Source: Ptiloglossa arizonensis
Taxonomy: Eukaryota; Arthropoda; Insecta; Hymenoptera; Colletidae
DNA: 64,000 bases
Direction: 5' to 3'
Assembly: GCF_051014685.1 (NCBI RefSeq)
Contig: NW_027479446.1
Span: 59,186 to 123,185, forward strand
Below, one piece after another: positions 46,101 through 59,270 of this stretch. The translations under genes and the position numbers were made by a program. Each line of letters opens with the position of its first letter. Within the stretch, counting starts at the first letter, position 1. The notes under the pieces were generated by a model, which did no database searches, had not been told where the DNA came from, and worked only from the letters and a program-made list of their open reading frames with translations.

Positions 46101-49100
46101 TTCAGATGCAACAGTAATTTCTCGAGCTCGTCACTCCGTTCGCGAGATATGGGAGTTTGAAGTTAAGGAATGGTTGAGAAACCATCAAAATTTTCGCAAG
46201 TCTGATACTCGAAACCAATAACTACTATGACCTAGGGCAAAAATACACATACCTTTGTAATCGGGCGAGTTTGTACTTTCAGATGCAACAGTAATTTCTC
46301 GAGCTTGTCAATTCGTTCGCGAGATATGGGAGTTTGAAGTTAAGGAATGGTTGAGAAACCATCAAAATTTTCGCAATTCTGATGCTAGAAACGAATAACT
46401 GGAATGACCTAGGGGAAAAGTACACACACCATTCTAATCGGTCGACTTTCTGCTTTCAGATGCAACAGGAATTTCTCGAGTTCGTCAATCCGTTCGCGAG
46501 ATATGGGAGTTTGAAGTTAAGGAATGGTTGAGAAACCATCAAAATTTTCGCAAGTCTGATACTCGAAACCAATAACTACTATGGCCTAGGGCAAAAATAC
46601 ACATACCTTTGTAATCGGGCGAGTTTCTACTTTCAGATGCAACAGTAATTTCTCGAGCTCGTCAATTCGTTCGCGAGATATGGGAGTTTGAAGTTAAGGA
46701 ATGGTTGAGAAACCATCAAACTTTTCGCAAGTCTGATACTCGAAATCAATAACTGGAATGGCCTAGGGGAAAAGAACACACACCATTGTAATGGGGCGAG
46801 TTTCTACTTTCAGATGCAACAGGAATTTCCCGAGTTTGTCAATCCGTTCGCGAGATATGGGAGTTTGAAGTTAAGGAATGGTTGAGAAACCATCAAAATT
46901 TTCGCAAGTGTGTTACTCGAAACCAATAACTGGAATGGCCTAGGGGAAAAGTACACACACCATTGTAATGGGGCGAGTTTCTACTTTCAGATGCAACAGG
47001 AATTTCCCGAGTTTGTCAATCCGTTCGCGAGATATGGGAGTTTGAAGTTAAGGAATGGTTGAGAAACCATCAAAATTTTCGCAAGTGTGTTACTCGAAAC
47101 CAATAACTGGAATGGCCTAGGGGAAAAGTACACACACCATTGTAATGGGACGAGTTTCTACTTTCAGATGCAAGGGGAATTCCTCGAGTTCGTCAATCCG
47201 TTCGCGAGATATGGTAGTTTGAAGTTTAGGAATGGTTGAGAAACCATCAAAATTTTCGAAAGTGTGATACTCGAAACCAATAACTACTATGGCCCGGGGG
47301 AAAAATACACATACCTTTGCAATCGGGCGAGTTTCTACTTTCAGATGCAACAGTAATTTCTCGAGTTCGTCAATCCGTTCGCGAGATATGGGAGTTTGAA
47401 GTTAAGGAATGGTTGAGAAACCATCAAAATTTTCGCAATTCTGATGCTAGAAACGAATAACTGGAATGACCTAGGGGAAAAGTACACACACCATTGTAAT
47501 CGGTCGACTTTCTGCTTTCAGATGCAACAGGAAATAATCGAGTTCGTCAATCCGTTCGCGAGATATGGGAGTTTGAAGGTTAGGAATGCTTGAGAAACCA
47601 TCAAAATTTTCGCAAGTGTGTTACTCGAAACCAATAACTGGAATGGCCTAGGGGAAAAGTACACACACCATTGTAATGGGGCGAGTTTCTACTTTCAGAT
47701 GCAAGGGGAATTCCTCGAGTTCGTCAATCCGTTCGCGAGATATGGGAGTTTGAAGTTAAGGAATGGTTGAGAAACCATCAAAATTTTCGCAAGTCTGATA
47801 CTCGAAACAAATAACTACTATGACCTAGGGCAAAAATACACATACCTTTGTAATCGGGCGAGTTTCTACTTTCAGATGGAACAGTAATTTCTCGAGCTTG
47901 TCAATTCGTTCGCGAGATATGGGAGTTTGAAGTTAAGGAATGGTTGAGAAACCATCAAACTTTTCGCAAGTCTGATACTCGAAATCAATAACTGGAATGG
48001 CCTAGGGGAAAAGTACACACACCATTGTAATGGGGCGAGTTTCTACTTTCAGATGCAACAGGAATTTCCCGAGTTTGTCAATCCGTTCGCGAGATATGGG
48101 AGTTTGAAGTTAAGGAATGGTTGAGAAACCATCAAAATTTTCGCAAGTGTGTTACTCGAAACCAATAACTGGAATGGCCTAGGGGAAAAGTACACACACC
48201 TATGTAATGGGGCGAGTTTCTACTTTCAGATGCAAGGGGAATTCCTCGAGTTCGTCAATCCGTTCGCGAGATATGGGAGTTTGAAGTTAAGGAATGGTTG
48301 AGAAACCATCAAAATTTTCGCAAGTCTGATACTCGAAACCAATAACTACTATGGCCTAGGGCAAAAATACACATACCTTTGTAATCGGGCGAGTTTCTAC
48401 CTTCAGATACAACAGGAATTTGTCGAGCTCGTCACTCCGTTCGCGAGATATGGGAGTTTGAAGTTAAGGAATGGTTGAGAAACCATCAAAATTTTCGCAA
48501 GTCTGATACTCGAAACCAACAACTGGAATTGCCTACGGGAAAAGTACACACACCATTGTAATGGGGCGAGTTTCTACTTTCAGATGCAAGGGGAATTCCT
48601 CGAGTTCGTCAATCCGTTCGCGAGATATGGGAGTTTGAAGTTAAGGAATGGTTGAGAAACCATCAAAATTTTCGCAATTCTGATGCTAGAAACGAATAAC
48701 TGGAATGACCTAGGGGAAAAGTACACACTCCATTGTAATCGGTCGACTTTCTGCTTTCAGATGCAACAGGAAATAATCGAGTTCGTCAATCCGTTCGCGA
48801 GATATGGGAGTTTGAAGTTTAGGAATGCTTGAGAAACCATCAAAATTTTCGCAAGTGTGTTACTCGAAACCAATAACTGGAATGGCCTAGGGGAAAAGTA
48901 CACATACCATTGTAATGGGGCGAGTTTCTACTTTCAGATGCAAGGGGAATTCCTCGAGTTCGTCAATCCGTTCGCGAGATATGGGAGTTTGAAGTTAAGG
49001 AATGGTTGAGAAACCATCAAAATTTTCGCAAGTCTGATACTCGAAACCAATAACTACTATGACCTAGGGCAAAAATACACATACCTTTGTAATCGTGCGA

Positions 49101-49200
49101 GTTTCTACTTTCAGATGCAACAGTAATTTCTCGAGCTCGTCAATTCGTTCGCGAGATATGGGAGTTTGAAGTTAAGGAATGGTTGAGAAACCATCAAAAT
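40140..49200 (+). repeat. 24-26-monomer (4.2-4.6-kb) higher-order duplication
   Basis: 40.14-44.75 kb and 44.75-49.2 kb are two copies of one block. The offset is 4,601 bp at 40,175/44,776 (TTTTAGCAAG), 4,247 bp from 41,081/45,328 (AAAGAATAAC), and 4,424 bp at 44,091/48,515 (ACCAACAACT). The shifts correspond to loss of two monomers and gain of one. Within collinear parts the copies are almost identical, including private variants, so the event is recent. Confidence 0.92.
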
Positions 49201-50916
49201 TTTCGCAATTCTGATGCTAGAAACGAATAAGTGGAATGACCTAGGGGAAAAGTACACACACCATTGTAATCGGTCGACTTTCTGCTTTCAGATGCAACAG
49301 GAATTTCTCGAGTTCGTCAATCCGTTCGCGAGATATGGGAGTTTGAAGTTAAAGAATGGTTGAGAAACCATCAAAATTTTCGCAAGTCTGATACTCGAAA
49401 CCAATAACTACTATGGCATGGGGGAAAACTACACATACCTTTGCATTCGGGCGAGTTTCTACTTTCAGATGCAAGGGGAATTCCTCGAGATCGTCAATCC
49501 GATCGAGAGATATGGGAGTTTGAAGTTAAGGAATGGTTGAGAAACCATCAAAATTTTCGAAAGTGTGATACTCGAAACCAATAACTGGAATGGCCTAGGG
49601 GAAAAGTACACACACCATTGTAATGGGGCGAGTTTATACTTTCAGATGCAACAGGAATTCCTCGAGTTCGTCAATCCGTTCGCGAGATATGGGAGTCTGA
49701 AGTTAAGGAATGGTTGAGCGACCATCAAAATTTTCGCAATTCTGATGCTAGAAACGAATAACTGGAATCACCTAGGGGAAAAATACACACACCATTGTAA
49801 TCGGTCGACTTTCTGCTTTCAGATGCAACAGGAATTTCTCGAGTTCGTCAATCCGTTCGCGAGATATGGGATTTTGAAGTTAAGGAATGGTTGAGAAACC
49901 ATCAAAATTTTCGCAGGTCTGATACTCGAAACCAATAACTACTATGGCCTAGCGCAAAAATACACATACCGTTGTAATCGGACGAGTTTCTACTTTCAGA
50001 TGCAACAGGAATTTATCGAATTCATCAATCCGTTCGCGAGATATGGGAGTTTGAAGTTAAGGAATGGTTGAGAAACCATCAAAATTTTCGCAATTCTGAT
50101 GCTAGAAACGAATAACTGGAATGACCTAGGGGAAAAGTACACACACCACTGTAATCGGTCGACTTTATGCTTTCAGATGCAACAGGAATTTCTCGAGTCC
50201 GTCAATCCGTTCGCGAGATATGGGAGTTTGAAGTTAAGGAATGGTTGAGAAACCATCAAAATTTTCGCAAGTCTGATACTCGAATCCAATAACTACTATG
50301 GCCTAGGGCAAAAATACACATACCTTTGTAATCGGGCGAGTTTCTACTTTCAGATGCAACAGTAATTTCTCGAGCTCGTCAATTCGTTCGCGAGATATGG
50401 GAGTTTGAAGTTAAGGAATGGTTGAGAAACCATCAAAATTTTCGCAAGTCTGATACTCGAAACCAATAACTGGAATGGCCTAGGGGAAAAGTACACACAC
50501 CATTGTAATGGGGCGAGTTTCTACTTTCAGATGCAACAGGAATTTCCCGAGTTTGTGAATCCGTTCGCGAGATATGGGAGTTTGAAGTTAAGGAATGGTT
50601 GAGAAACCATCAAAATTTTCGCAAGTGTGTTACTCGAAACCAATAACTGGAATGGCCTAGGAGAAAAGTACACACACCATTGTATTCGGGCGTGTTTCTA
50701 CTTCCAGATGCAACAGGAATTTCTCGAGTTCGTCAATCCGTTCGCGAGATATGGGAGTTTGAAGTTAAGGAATGGTTGAGCGACCATCAAAATTTTCGCA
50801 AGTCTGATACTCGAAACCAACAACTACTATGGCCTGGGGGAAAAATACACATACCTTTGCAATCGGGCGAGTTTCTACTTTCAGATGCAACAGGAATTTC
50901 TCGAGTTCGTCAATCC

Positions 50917-50933
50917 GTTCGCGAGATATGGGA
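50917..50933 (+). promoter_or_regulatory. representative CENP-B-box-like motif of the 177-bp monomer
   Basis: GTTCGCGAGATATGGGA, aligned to the core consensus NTTCGNNNNANNCGGGN, matches eight of the nine fixed bases; the only difference is T for C in CGGG. The motif is among the best-conserved parts of the monomer and recurs every 177 bp through the array. CENP-B-like proteins derived from pogo-type transposases exist outside mammals, so a related binder is possible. Binding is not shown by sequence. Confidence 0.4.
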
Positions 50934-50948
50934 GTTTGAAGTTAAGGA

Positions 50949-50973
50949 ATGGTTGAGAAACCATCAAAATTTT
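50949..50973 (+). other. representative dyad plus A4T4 tract of the 177-bp monomer
   Basis: ATGGTTGAGAAACCAT (50,949-50,964) is a perfect 6-bp inverted repeat with a GAGA loop, followed by AAAATTTT at 50,966-50,973. As RNA the loop would be a GNRA tetraloop. Variants seen elsewhere (GAGG loop; TGAGCG or TGAGAG with a 5-bp stem) mostly keep a stem, while the GCTTGAG class breaks it. The unit lies 16 bp after the CENP-B-like motif. Confidence 0.7.
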
Positions 50974-53900
50974 CGCAATTCTGATGCTAGAAACGAATAA
51001 CTGGAATGACCTAGGGGAAAAGTACACACACCATTGTAATCGGTCGACTTTCTGCTTTCAGATGCAACAGGAAATAATCGAGTTCGTCAATCCGTTCGCG
51101 AGATATGGGAGTTCGAAGTTTAGGAATGCTTGAGAAACCATCAAAATTTTCACAAGTGTGTTACTCGAAACCAATAACTGGAATGGCCTAGGGGAAAAGT
51201 ACACACACCATTGTAATGGGGCGAGTTTCTACTTTCAGATGCAAGGGGAATTCCTCGAGTTCGTCAATCCGTTCGCGAGATATGGGAGTTTGAAGTTAAG
51301 GAATGGTTGAGAAACCATCAAAATTTTCGCAAGTCTGTTACTCGAAACCAATAACTACTATGGCCTAGGGCAAAAATACACATACCTTTGTAATCGGGCG
51401 AGTTTCTACTTTCAGATGCAACAGTAATTTCTCGAGCTCGTCAATTCGTTCGCGAGATATGGGAGTTTGAAGTTAAGGAATGGTTGAGAAACCATCAAAA
51501 TTTTCGCAATTCTGATGCTAGAAACGAATAACTGGAATGACCTAGGGGAAAAGTACACACACCATTGTAATCGGTCGACTTTCTGCTTTCAGATGCAACA
51601 GGAATTTCTCGAGTCCGTCAATCCGTTCGCGAGATATGGGAGTTTGAAGTTAAGGAATGGTTGAGAAACCATCAAAATTTTCGCAAGTCTGATACTCGAA
51701 ACCAATAACTACTATGGCCTAGGGCAAAAATACACATACCTTTGTAATCGGGCGAGTTTCTACTTTCAGATGCAACAGTAATTTCTCGAGCTCGTCAATT
51801 CGTTCGCGAGATATGGGAGTTTGAAGTTAAGGAATGGTTGAGAAACCATCAAAATTTTCGCAAGTCTGATACTCGAAACCAATAACTACTATGGCCTCGG
51901 GCAAAAATACACATACCTTTGTAATCGGAGGAGTTTCTACTTTCAGATGCAACAGTAATTTCTCGAGCTCGTCAATTCGTTCGCGAGATATGGGAGTTTG
52001 AAGTTAAGGAATGGTTGAGAAACCATCAAAATTTTCGCAATTCTGATGCTAGAAACGAATAACTGGAATGACCTAGGGGAAAAGTACACACACCATTGTA
52101 ATCGGTCGACTTTCTGCTTTCAGATGCAACAGGAATTTCTCGAGTCCGTCAATCCGTTCGCGAGATATGGGAGTTTGAAGTTAAGGAATGGTTGAGAAAC
52201 CATCAAAATTTTCGAAAGTGTGATACTCGAAACCAATAACTGGAATGGCCTAGGGGAAAAGTGCACACACCATTGTAATGGGGCGAGTTTATACTTTCAG
52301 ATGCAACAGGAATTCCTCGAGTTCGTCAATCCGTTCGCGAGATATGGGAGTTTGAAGTTAAGGAATGGTTGAGCGACCATCAAAATTTTCGCAATTCTGA
52401 TGCTAGAAACGAATAACTGGAATGACCTAGGGGAAAAGTACACACACCATTGTAATCGGTCGACTTTCTGCTTTCAGATGCAACAGGAATTTCTCGAGTT
52501 CGTCAATCCGTTCGCGAGATATGGGAGTTTGAAGTTAAGGAATGCTTGAGAAACCATTAAAATTTTCGCAAGTCTGATACTCGAAACCAATAACTACTAT
52601 GGCCTAGGGCAAAAATACACATACCTTTGTAATCGGGCGAGTTTCTACTTTCAGATACAACAGGAATTTGTCGAATTCGTCAATCCGTTCGCGAGATATG
52701 GGAGTTTGAAGTTAAAGAATGGTTGAGAAACAATCAAAATTTTCGCAAGTGTGATACTCGAAACCAATAACTGGAATGGCCTAGGGGAAAAGTACACACA
52801 CCATAGTAATGGGGCGAGTTTCTACTTTCAGATGCAACAGGAACTCTTCGAGTTCGTCAATCCGTTCGCGAGATATGGGAGTTCGAAGTTAAGGAATGGT
52901 TGAGAGACCATCACAATTTTCGCAAGTCTGATACTCGAAACCAATAACTGGAATGGCCTAGGGGAAAAGTACATACACCATTGTAATCGGTCGACTTTCT
53001 GCTTTCAGATGCAACAGGAAATAATCGAGTTCGTCAATCCGTTCGCGAGATATGGGAGTTTGAAGTTTGGGAATGCTTGAGAAACCATCAAAATTTTCGC
53101 AAGTCTGATACTCGTAACAAATAACTACAAAGCCCTAGGGGAAAAATACACATTCATTTGTAATCGGGCGGGTTTCTACTTTCAGATGCAACAGTAATTT
53201 CTCGAGCTCGTCACTCCGTTCGCGAGATATGGGAGTTTGAAGTTAAGGAATGGTTGAGAAACCATCAAAATTTTCGCAAGACTGATACTCGAAACCAACA
53301 ACTGGAATTGCCTACGGGAAAAGTACACACACCATTGTAATGGGGCGAGTTTCTACTTTCAGATGCAAGGGGAATTCCTCGAGTTCGTCAATCCGTTCGC
53401 GAGATATGGGAGTTTGAAGTTAAGGAATGGTTGAGAAACCATCAAAATTTTCGCAGTTCTGATGCTAGAAACGAATAACTGGAATGACCTAGGGGAAAAG
53501 TACACACACCATTGTAATCGGTCGACTTTCTGCTTTCAGATGCAACAGGAATTTCTCGAGTCCGTCAATCCGTTCGCGAGATATGGGAGTTTGAAGTTAA
53601 GGAATGGTTGAGAAACCATCAAAATTTTCGCAAGTCTGATACTCGAAACCAATAACTACTATGGCCTAGGGCAAAAATACACATACCTTTGTAATCGGGC
53701 GAGTTTCTACTTTCAGATGCAACAGTAATTTCTCGAGTTTGTCAATCCGTTCGCGAGATATGGGAGTTTGAAGTTAAGGAATGCTTGAGAAACCATCAAA
53801 ATTTTCGCAAGTGTGTTACTCGAAACCAATAACTGGAATGGCCTAGGGGAAAAGTACACACACCATTGTAATGGGGCGAGTTTCTACTTTCAGATGCAAG

Positions 53901-55019
53901 GGGAATTCCTCGAGATCGTCAATCCGATCGAGAGATATGGGAGTTTGAAGTTAAGGAATGGTTGAGAAACCATCAAAATTTTCGAAAGTGTGATACTCGA
54001 AACCAATAACTGGAATGGCCTAGGGGAAAAGTACACACACCATTGTAATGGGGCGAGTTTATACTTTCAGATGCAACAGGAATTCCTCGAGTTCGTCAAT
54101 CCGTTCGCGAGATATGGGAGTTTGAAGTTAAGGAATGGTTGAGCGACCATCAAAATTTTCGCAATTCTGATGCTAGAAGCGAATAACTGGAATCACCTAG
54201 GGGAAAAATACACACACCATTGTAATCGGTCGACTTTCTGCTTTCAGATGCAACAGGAATTTCTCGAGTTCGTCAATCCGTTCGCGAGATATGGGATTTT
54301 GAAGTTAAGGAATGGTTGAGAAACCATCAAAATTTTCGCAAGTCTGATACTCGAAACCAATAACTACTATGGCCTAGCGCAAAAATACACATACCGTTGT
54401 AATCGGACGAGTTTCTACTTTCAGATGCAACAGGAATTTATCGAATTCATCAATCCGTTCGCGAGATATGGAAGTTTGAAGTTAAGGAATGGTTGAGAAA
54501 CCATCAAAATTTTCGCAATTCTGATGCTAGAAACGAATAACTGGAATGACCTAGGGGAAAAGTACACACACCACTGTAATCGGTCGACTTTCTGCTTTCA
54601 GATGCAACAGGAATTTCTCGAGTCCGTCAATCCGTTCGCGAGATATGGGAGTTTGAAGTTAAGGAATGGTTGAGAAACCATCAAAATTTTCGCAAGTCTG
54701 ATACTCGAAACCAATAACTACTATGGCCTAGGGCAAAAATACACATACCTTTGTAATCGGGCGAGTTTCTACTTTCAGATGCAACAGTAATTTCTCGAGT
54801 TTGTCAATCCGTTCGCGAGATATGGGAGTTTGAAGTTAAGGAATGCTTGAGAAACCATCAAAATTTTCGCAAGTGTGTTACTCGAAACCAATAACTGGAA
54901 TGGCCTAGGGGAAAAGTACACACACCATTGTAATGGGGCGAGTTTCTACTTTCAGATGCAAGGGGAATTCCTCGAGTTCGTCAATCCGTTCGCGAGATAT
55001 GGGAGTTTGAAGTTAAGGA

Positions 55020-58000
55020 ATGGTTGAGAAACCATCAAAATTTTCGCAAGTCTGATACTCGAAACCAATAACTACTATGGCCTAGGGCAAAAATACACAT
55101 ACCTTTGTAATCGGGCGAGTTTCTACTTTCAGAAGCAACAGTAATTTCTCGAGCTCGTCAATTCGTTCGCGAGATATGGGAGTTTGAAGTTAAGGAATGG
55201 TTGAGAAACCATCAAAATTTTCGCAATTCTGATGCTAGAAACGAATAACTGGAATGACCTAGGGGAAAAGTACACTCACCATTGTAATCGGTCGACTTTC
55301 TGCTTTCAGATGCAACAGGAATTTCTCGAGTCCGTCAATCCGTTCGCGAGATATGGGAGTTTGAAGTTAAGGAATGGTTGAGAAACCATCAAAATTTTCG
55401 CAAGTCTGATACTCGAAACCAATAACTACTATGGCCTAGGGCAAAAATACACATACCTTTGTAATCGGGCGAGTTTCTACTTTCAGATGCAACAGTAATT
55501 TCTCGAGCTCGTCAATTCGTTCGCGAGATATGGGAGTTTGAAGTTAAGGAATGGTTGAGAAACCATCAAAATTTTCGCAATTCTGATGCTAGAAACGAAT
55601 AACTGGAATGACCTAGGGGAAAAGTACACACACCATTGTAATCGGTCGACTTTCTGCTTTCAGATGCAACAGGAATTTCTCGAGTCCGTCAATCCGTTCG
55701 CGAGATATGGGAGTTTGAAGTTAAGGAATGGTTGAGAAACCATCAAAATTTTCGAAAGTGTGATACTCGAAACCAATAACTGGAATGGCCTAGGGGAAAA
55801 GTGCACACACCATTGTAATGGGGCAAGTTTATACTTTCAGATGCAACAGGAATTCCTCGAGTTCGTCAATCCGTTCGCGAGATATGGGAGTTTGAAGTTA
55901 AGGAATGGTTGAGCGACCATCAAAATTTTCGCAATTCTGATGCTAGAAACGAATAACTGGAATGACCTAGGGGAAAAGTACACACACCATTGTAATCGGT
56001 CGACTTTCTGCTTTCAGATGCAACAGGAATTTCTCGAGTTCGTCAATCCGTTCGCGAGATATGGGAGTTTGAAGTTAAGGAATGCTTGAGAAACCATTAA
56101 AATTTTCGCAAGTCTGATACTCGAAACCAATAACTACTATGGCCTAGGGCAAAAATACACATACCTTTGTAATCGGGCGAGTTTCTACTTTCAGATACAA
56201 CAGGAATTTGTCGAATTCGTCAATCCGTTCGCGAGATATGGGAGTTTGAAGTTAAAGAATGGTTGAGAAACAATCAAAATTTTCGCAAGTGTGATACTCG
56301 AAACCAATAACTGGAATGGCCTAGGGGAAAAGTACACACACCATAGTAATGGGGCGAGTTTCTACTTTCAGATGCAACAGGAACTCCTCGAGTTCGTCAA
56401 TCCGTTCGCGAGATATGGGAGTTCGAAGTTAAGGAATGGTTGAGAGACCATCACAATTTTCGCAAGTCTGATACTCGAAACCAATAACTGGAATGGCCTA
56501 GGGGAAAAGTACATACACCATTGTAATCGGGCGAGTTTCCACTTTCAGATGCAACAGGAATTTCTCGAGTTCGTCAATCCGTTCGCGAGATATGGGAGTT
56601 TGAAGTTAAGGAATGGTTGAGAAACCATCAAAATTTTCGCAATTCTGATGCTAGAAACGAATAACTGGAATGACCTAGGGGAAAAGTACACACACCATTG
56701 TAATCGGTCGACTTTCTGCTTTCAGATGCAACAGGAAATAATCGAGTTCGTCAATCCGTTCGCGAGATATGGGAGTTTGAAGTTTAGGAATGCTTGAGAA
56801 ACCATCAAAATTTTCGCAAGTCTGATACTCGTAACAAATAACTACAAAGCCCTAGGGGAAAAATACACATTCATTTGTAATCGGGCGGGTTTCTACTTTC
56901 AGATGCAACAGTAATTTCTCGAGCTCGTCACTCCGTTCGCGAGATATGGGAGTTTGAAGTTAAGGAATGGATGAGAAACCATCAAAATTTTCGCAAGTCT
57001 GATACTCGAAAACAATAACTGGAATGGCCTAGGGGAAAAGTACACACACCATTGTAATGGGGCGAGTTTCTACTTTCAGATGCAAGGGGAATTCCTCGAG
57101 TTCGTCAATCCGTTCGCGAGATATGGGAGTTTGAAGTTAAGGAATGGTTGAGAAACCATCAAAATTTTCGCAAGTCTGATACTCGAAACCAATAACTACT
57201 ATGGCCTAGGGCAAAAATACACATACCTTTGTAATCGGGCGAGTTTCTACTTTCAGAAGCAACAGTAATTTCTCGAGCTCGTCAATTCGTTCGCGAGATA
57301 TGGGAGTTTGAAGTTAAGGAATGGTTGAGAAACCATCAAAATTTTCGCAATTCTGATGCTAGAAACGAATAACTGGAATGACCTAGGGGAAAAGTACACT
57401 CACCATTGTAATCGGTCGACTTTCTGCTTTCAGATGCAACAGGAATTTCTCGAGTCCGTCAATCCGTTCGCGAGATATGGGAGTTTGAAGTTAAGGAATG
57501 GTTGAGAAACCATCAAAATTTTCGCAAGTCTGATACTCGAAACCAATAACTACTATGGCCTAGGGCAAAAATACACATACCTTTGTAATCGGGCGAGTTT
57601 CTACTTTCAGATGCAACAGTAATTTCTCGAGCTCGTCAATTCGTTCGCGAGATATGGGAGTTTGAAGTTAAGGAATGGTTGAGAAACCATCAAAATTTTC
57701 GCAATTCTGATGCTAGAAACGAATAACTGGAATGACCTAGGGGAAAAGTACACACACCATTGTAATCGGTCGACTTTCTGCTTTCAGATGCAACAGGAAT
57801 TTCTCGAGTCCGTCAATCCGTTCGCGAGATATGGGAGTTTGAAGTTAAGGAATGGTTGAGAAACCATCAAAATTTTCGAAAGTGTGATACTCGAAACCAA
57901 TAACTGGAATGGCCTAGGGGAAAAGTGCACACACCATTGTAATGGGGCAAGTTTATACTTTCAGATGCAACAGGAATTCCTCGAGTTCGTCAATCCGTTC

Positions 58001-59270
58001 GCGAGATATGGGAGTTTGAAGTTAAGGAATGGTTGAGCGACCATCAAAATTTTCGCAATTCTGATGCTAGAAACGAATAACTGGAATGACCTAGGGGAAA
58101 AGTACACACACCATTGTAATCGGTCGACTTTCTGCTTTCAGATGCAACAGGAATTTCTCGAGTTCGTCAATCCGTTCGCGAGATATGGGAGTTTGAAGTT
58201 AAGGAATGCTTGAGAAACCATTAAAATTTTCGCAAGTCTGATACTCGAAACCAATAACTACTATGGCCTAGGGCAAAAATACACATACCTTTGTAATCGG
58301 GCGAGTTTCTACTTTCAGATACAACAGGAATTTGTCGAATTCGTCAATCCGTTCGCGAGATATGGGAGTTTGAAGTTAAAGAATGGTTGAGAAACAATCA
58401 AAATTTTCGCAAGTGTGATACTCGAAACCAATAACTGGAATGGCCTAGGGGAAAAGTACACACACCATAGTAATGGGGCGAGTTTCTACTTTCAGATGCA
58501 ACAGGAACTCCTCGAGTTCGTCAATCCGTTCGCGAGATATGGGAGTTCGAAGTTAAGGAATGGTTGAGAGACCATCACAATTTTCGCAAGTCTGATACTC
58601 GAAACCAATAACTGGAATGGCCTAGGGGAAAAGTACATACACCATTGTAATCGGGCGAGTTTCCACTTTCAGATGCAACAGGAATTTCTCGAGTTCGTCA
58701 ATCCGTTCGCGAGATATGGGAGTTTGAAGTTAAGGAATGGTTGAGAAACCATCAAAATTTTCGCAATTCTGATGCTAGAAACGAATAACTGGAATGACCT
58801 AGGGGAAAAGTACACACACCATTGTAATCGGTCGACTTTCTGCTTTCAGATGCAACAGGAAATAATCGAGTTCGTCAATCCGTTCGCGAGATATGGGAGT
58901 TTGAAGTTTAGGAATGCTTGAGAAACCATCAAAATTTTCGCAAGTCTGATACTCGTAACAAATAACTACAAAGCCCTAGGGGAAAAATACACATTCATTT
59001 GTAATCGGGCGGGTTTCTACTTTCAGATGCAACAGTAATTTCTCGAGCTCGTCACTCCGTTCGCGAGATATGGGAGTTTGAAGTTAAGGAATGGATGAGA
59101 AACCATCAAAATTTTCGCAAGTCTGATACTCGAAACCAATAACTGGAATGGCCTAGGGGAAAAGTACACACACCATTGTAATGGGGCGAGTTTCTACTTT
59201 CAGATGCAAGGGGAATTCCTCGAGTTCGTCAATCCGTTCGCGAGATATGGGAGTTTGAAGTTAAGGAATG
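55020..59270 (+). repeat. 12-monomer (2,124-bp) tandem duplication
   Basis: Two adjacent copies, about 55,020-57,140 and 57,145-59,270. Private markers are at exactly 2,124 bp: AGAAGCAACAG (55,131/57,255), TACACTCACC (55,271/57,395), GTGCACACACC (55,801/57,925) and ATGGATGAGAAACC (56,967/59,091). A third, older partial copy with GTGCACACACC is at 52,261. Near-identity implies a very recent event. Confidence 0.92.

Larger units (their letters stand above)
49460..54790 (+). repeat. 25-monomer-offset higher-order duplication
   Basis: The rare tract CGAGATCGTCAATCCGATCG occurs at 49,486 and 53,911, an offset of 4,425 bp (25 monomers). Further matching markers are GGAATCACCTAGGGG (about 49,765 and 54,190) and CACCACTGTAATCGGTCG (about 50,143 and 54,568). 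The copies stop matching near 50,360/54,785, after which other offsets apply, so the block was rearranged later. Confidence 0.8.

Noticed and set aside
42870..47350. Identical 77-codon minus-strand ORFs at 42,870-43,103 and 47,117-47,350 as a duplicated gene
   Set aside because: Both are antisense readings of satellite monomers; the identity reflects the 4,247-bp higher-order duplication.
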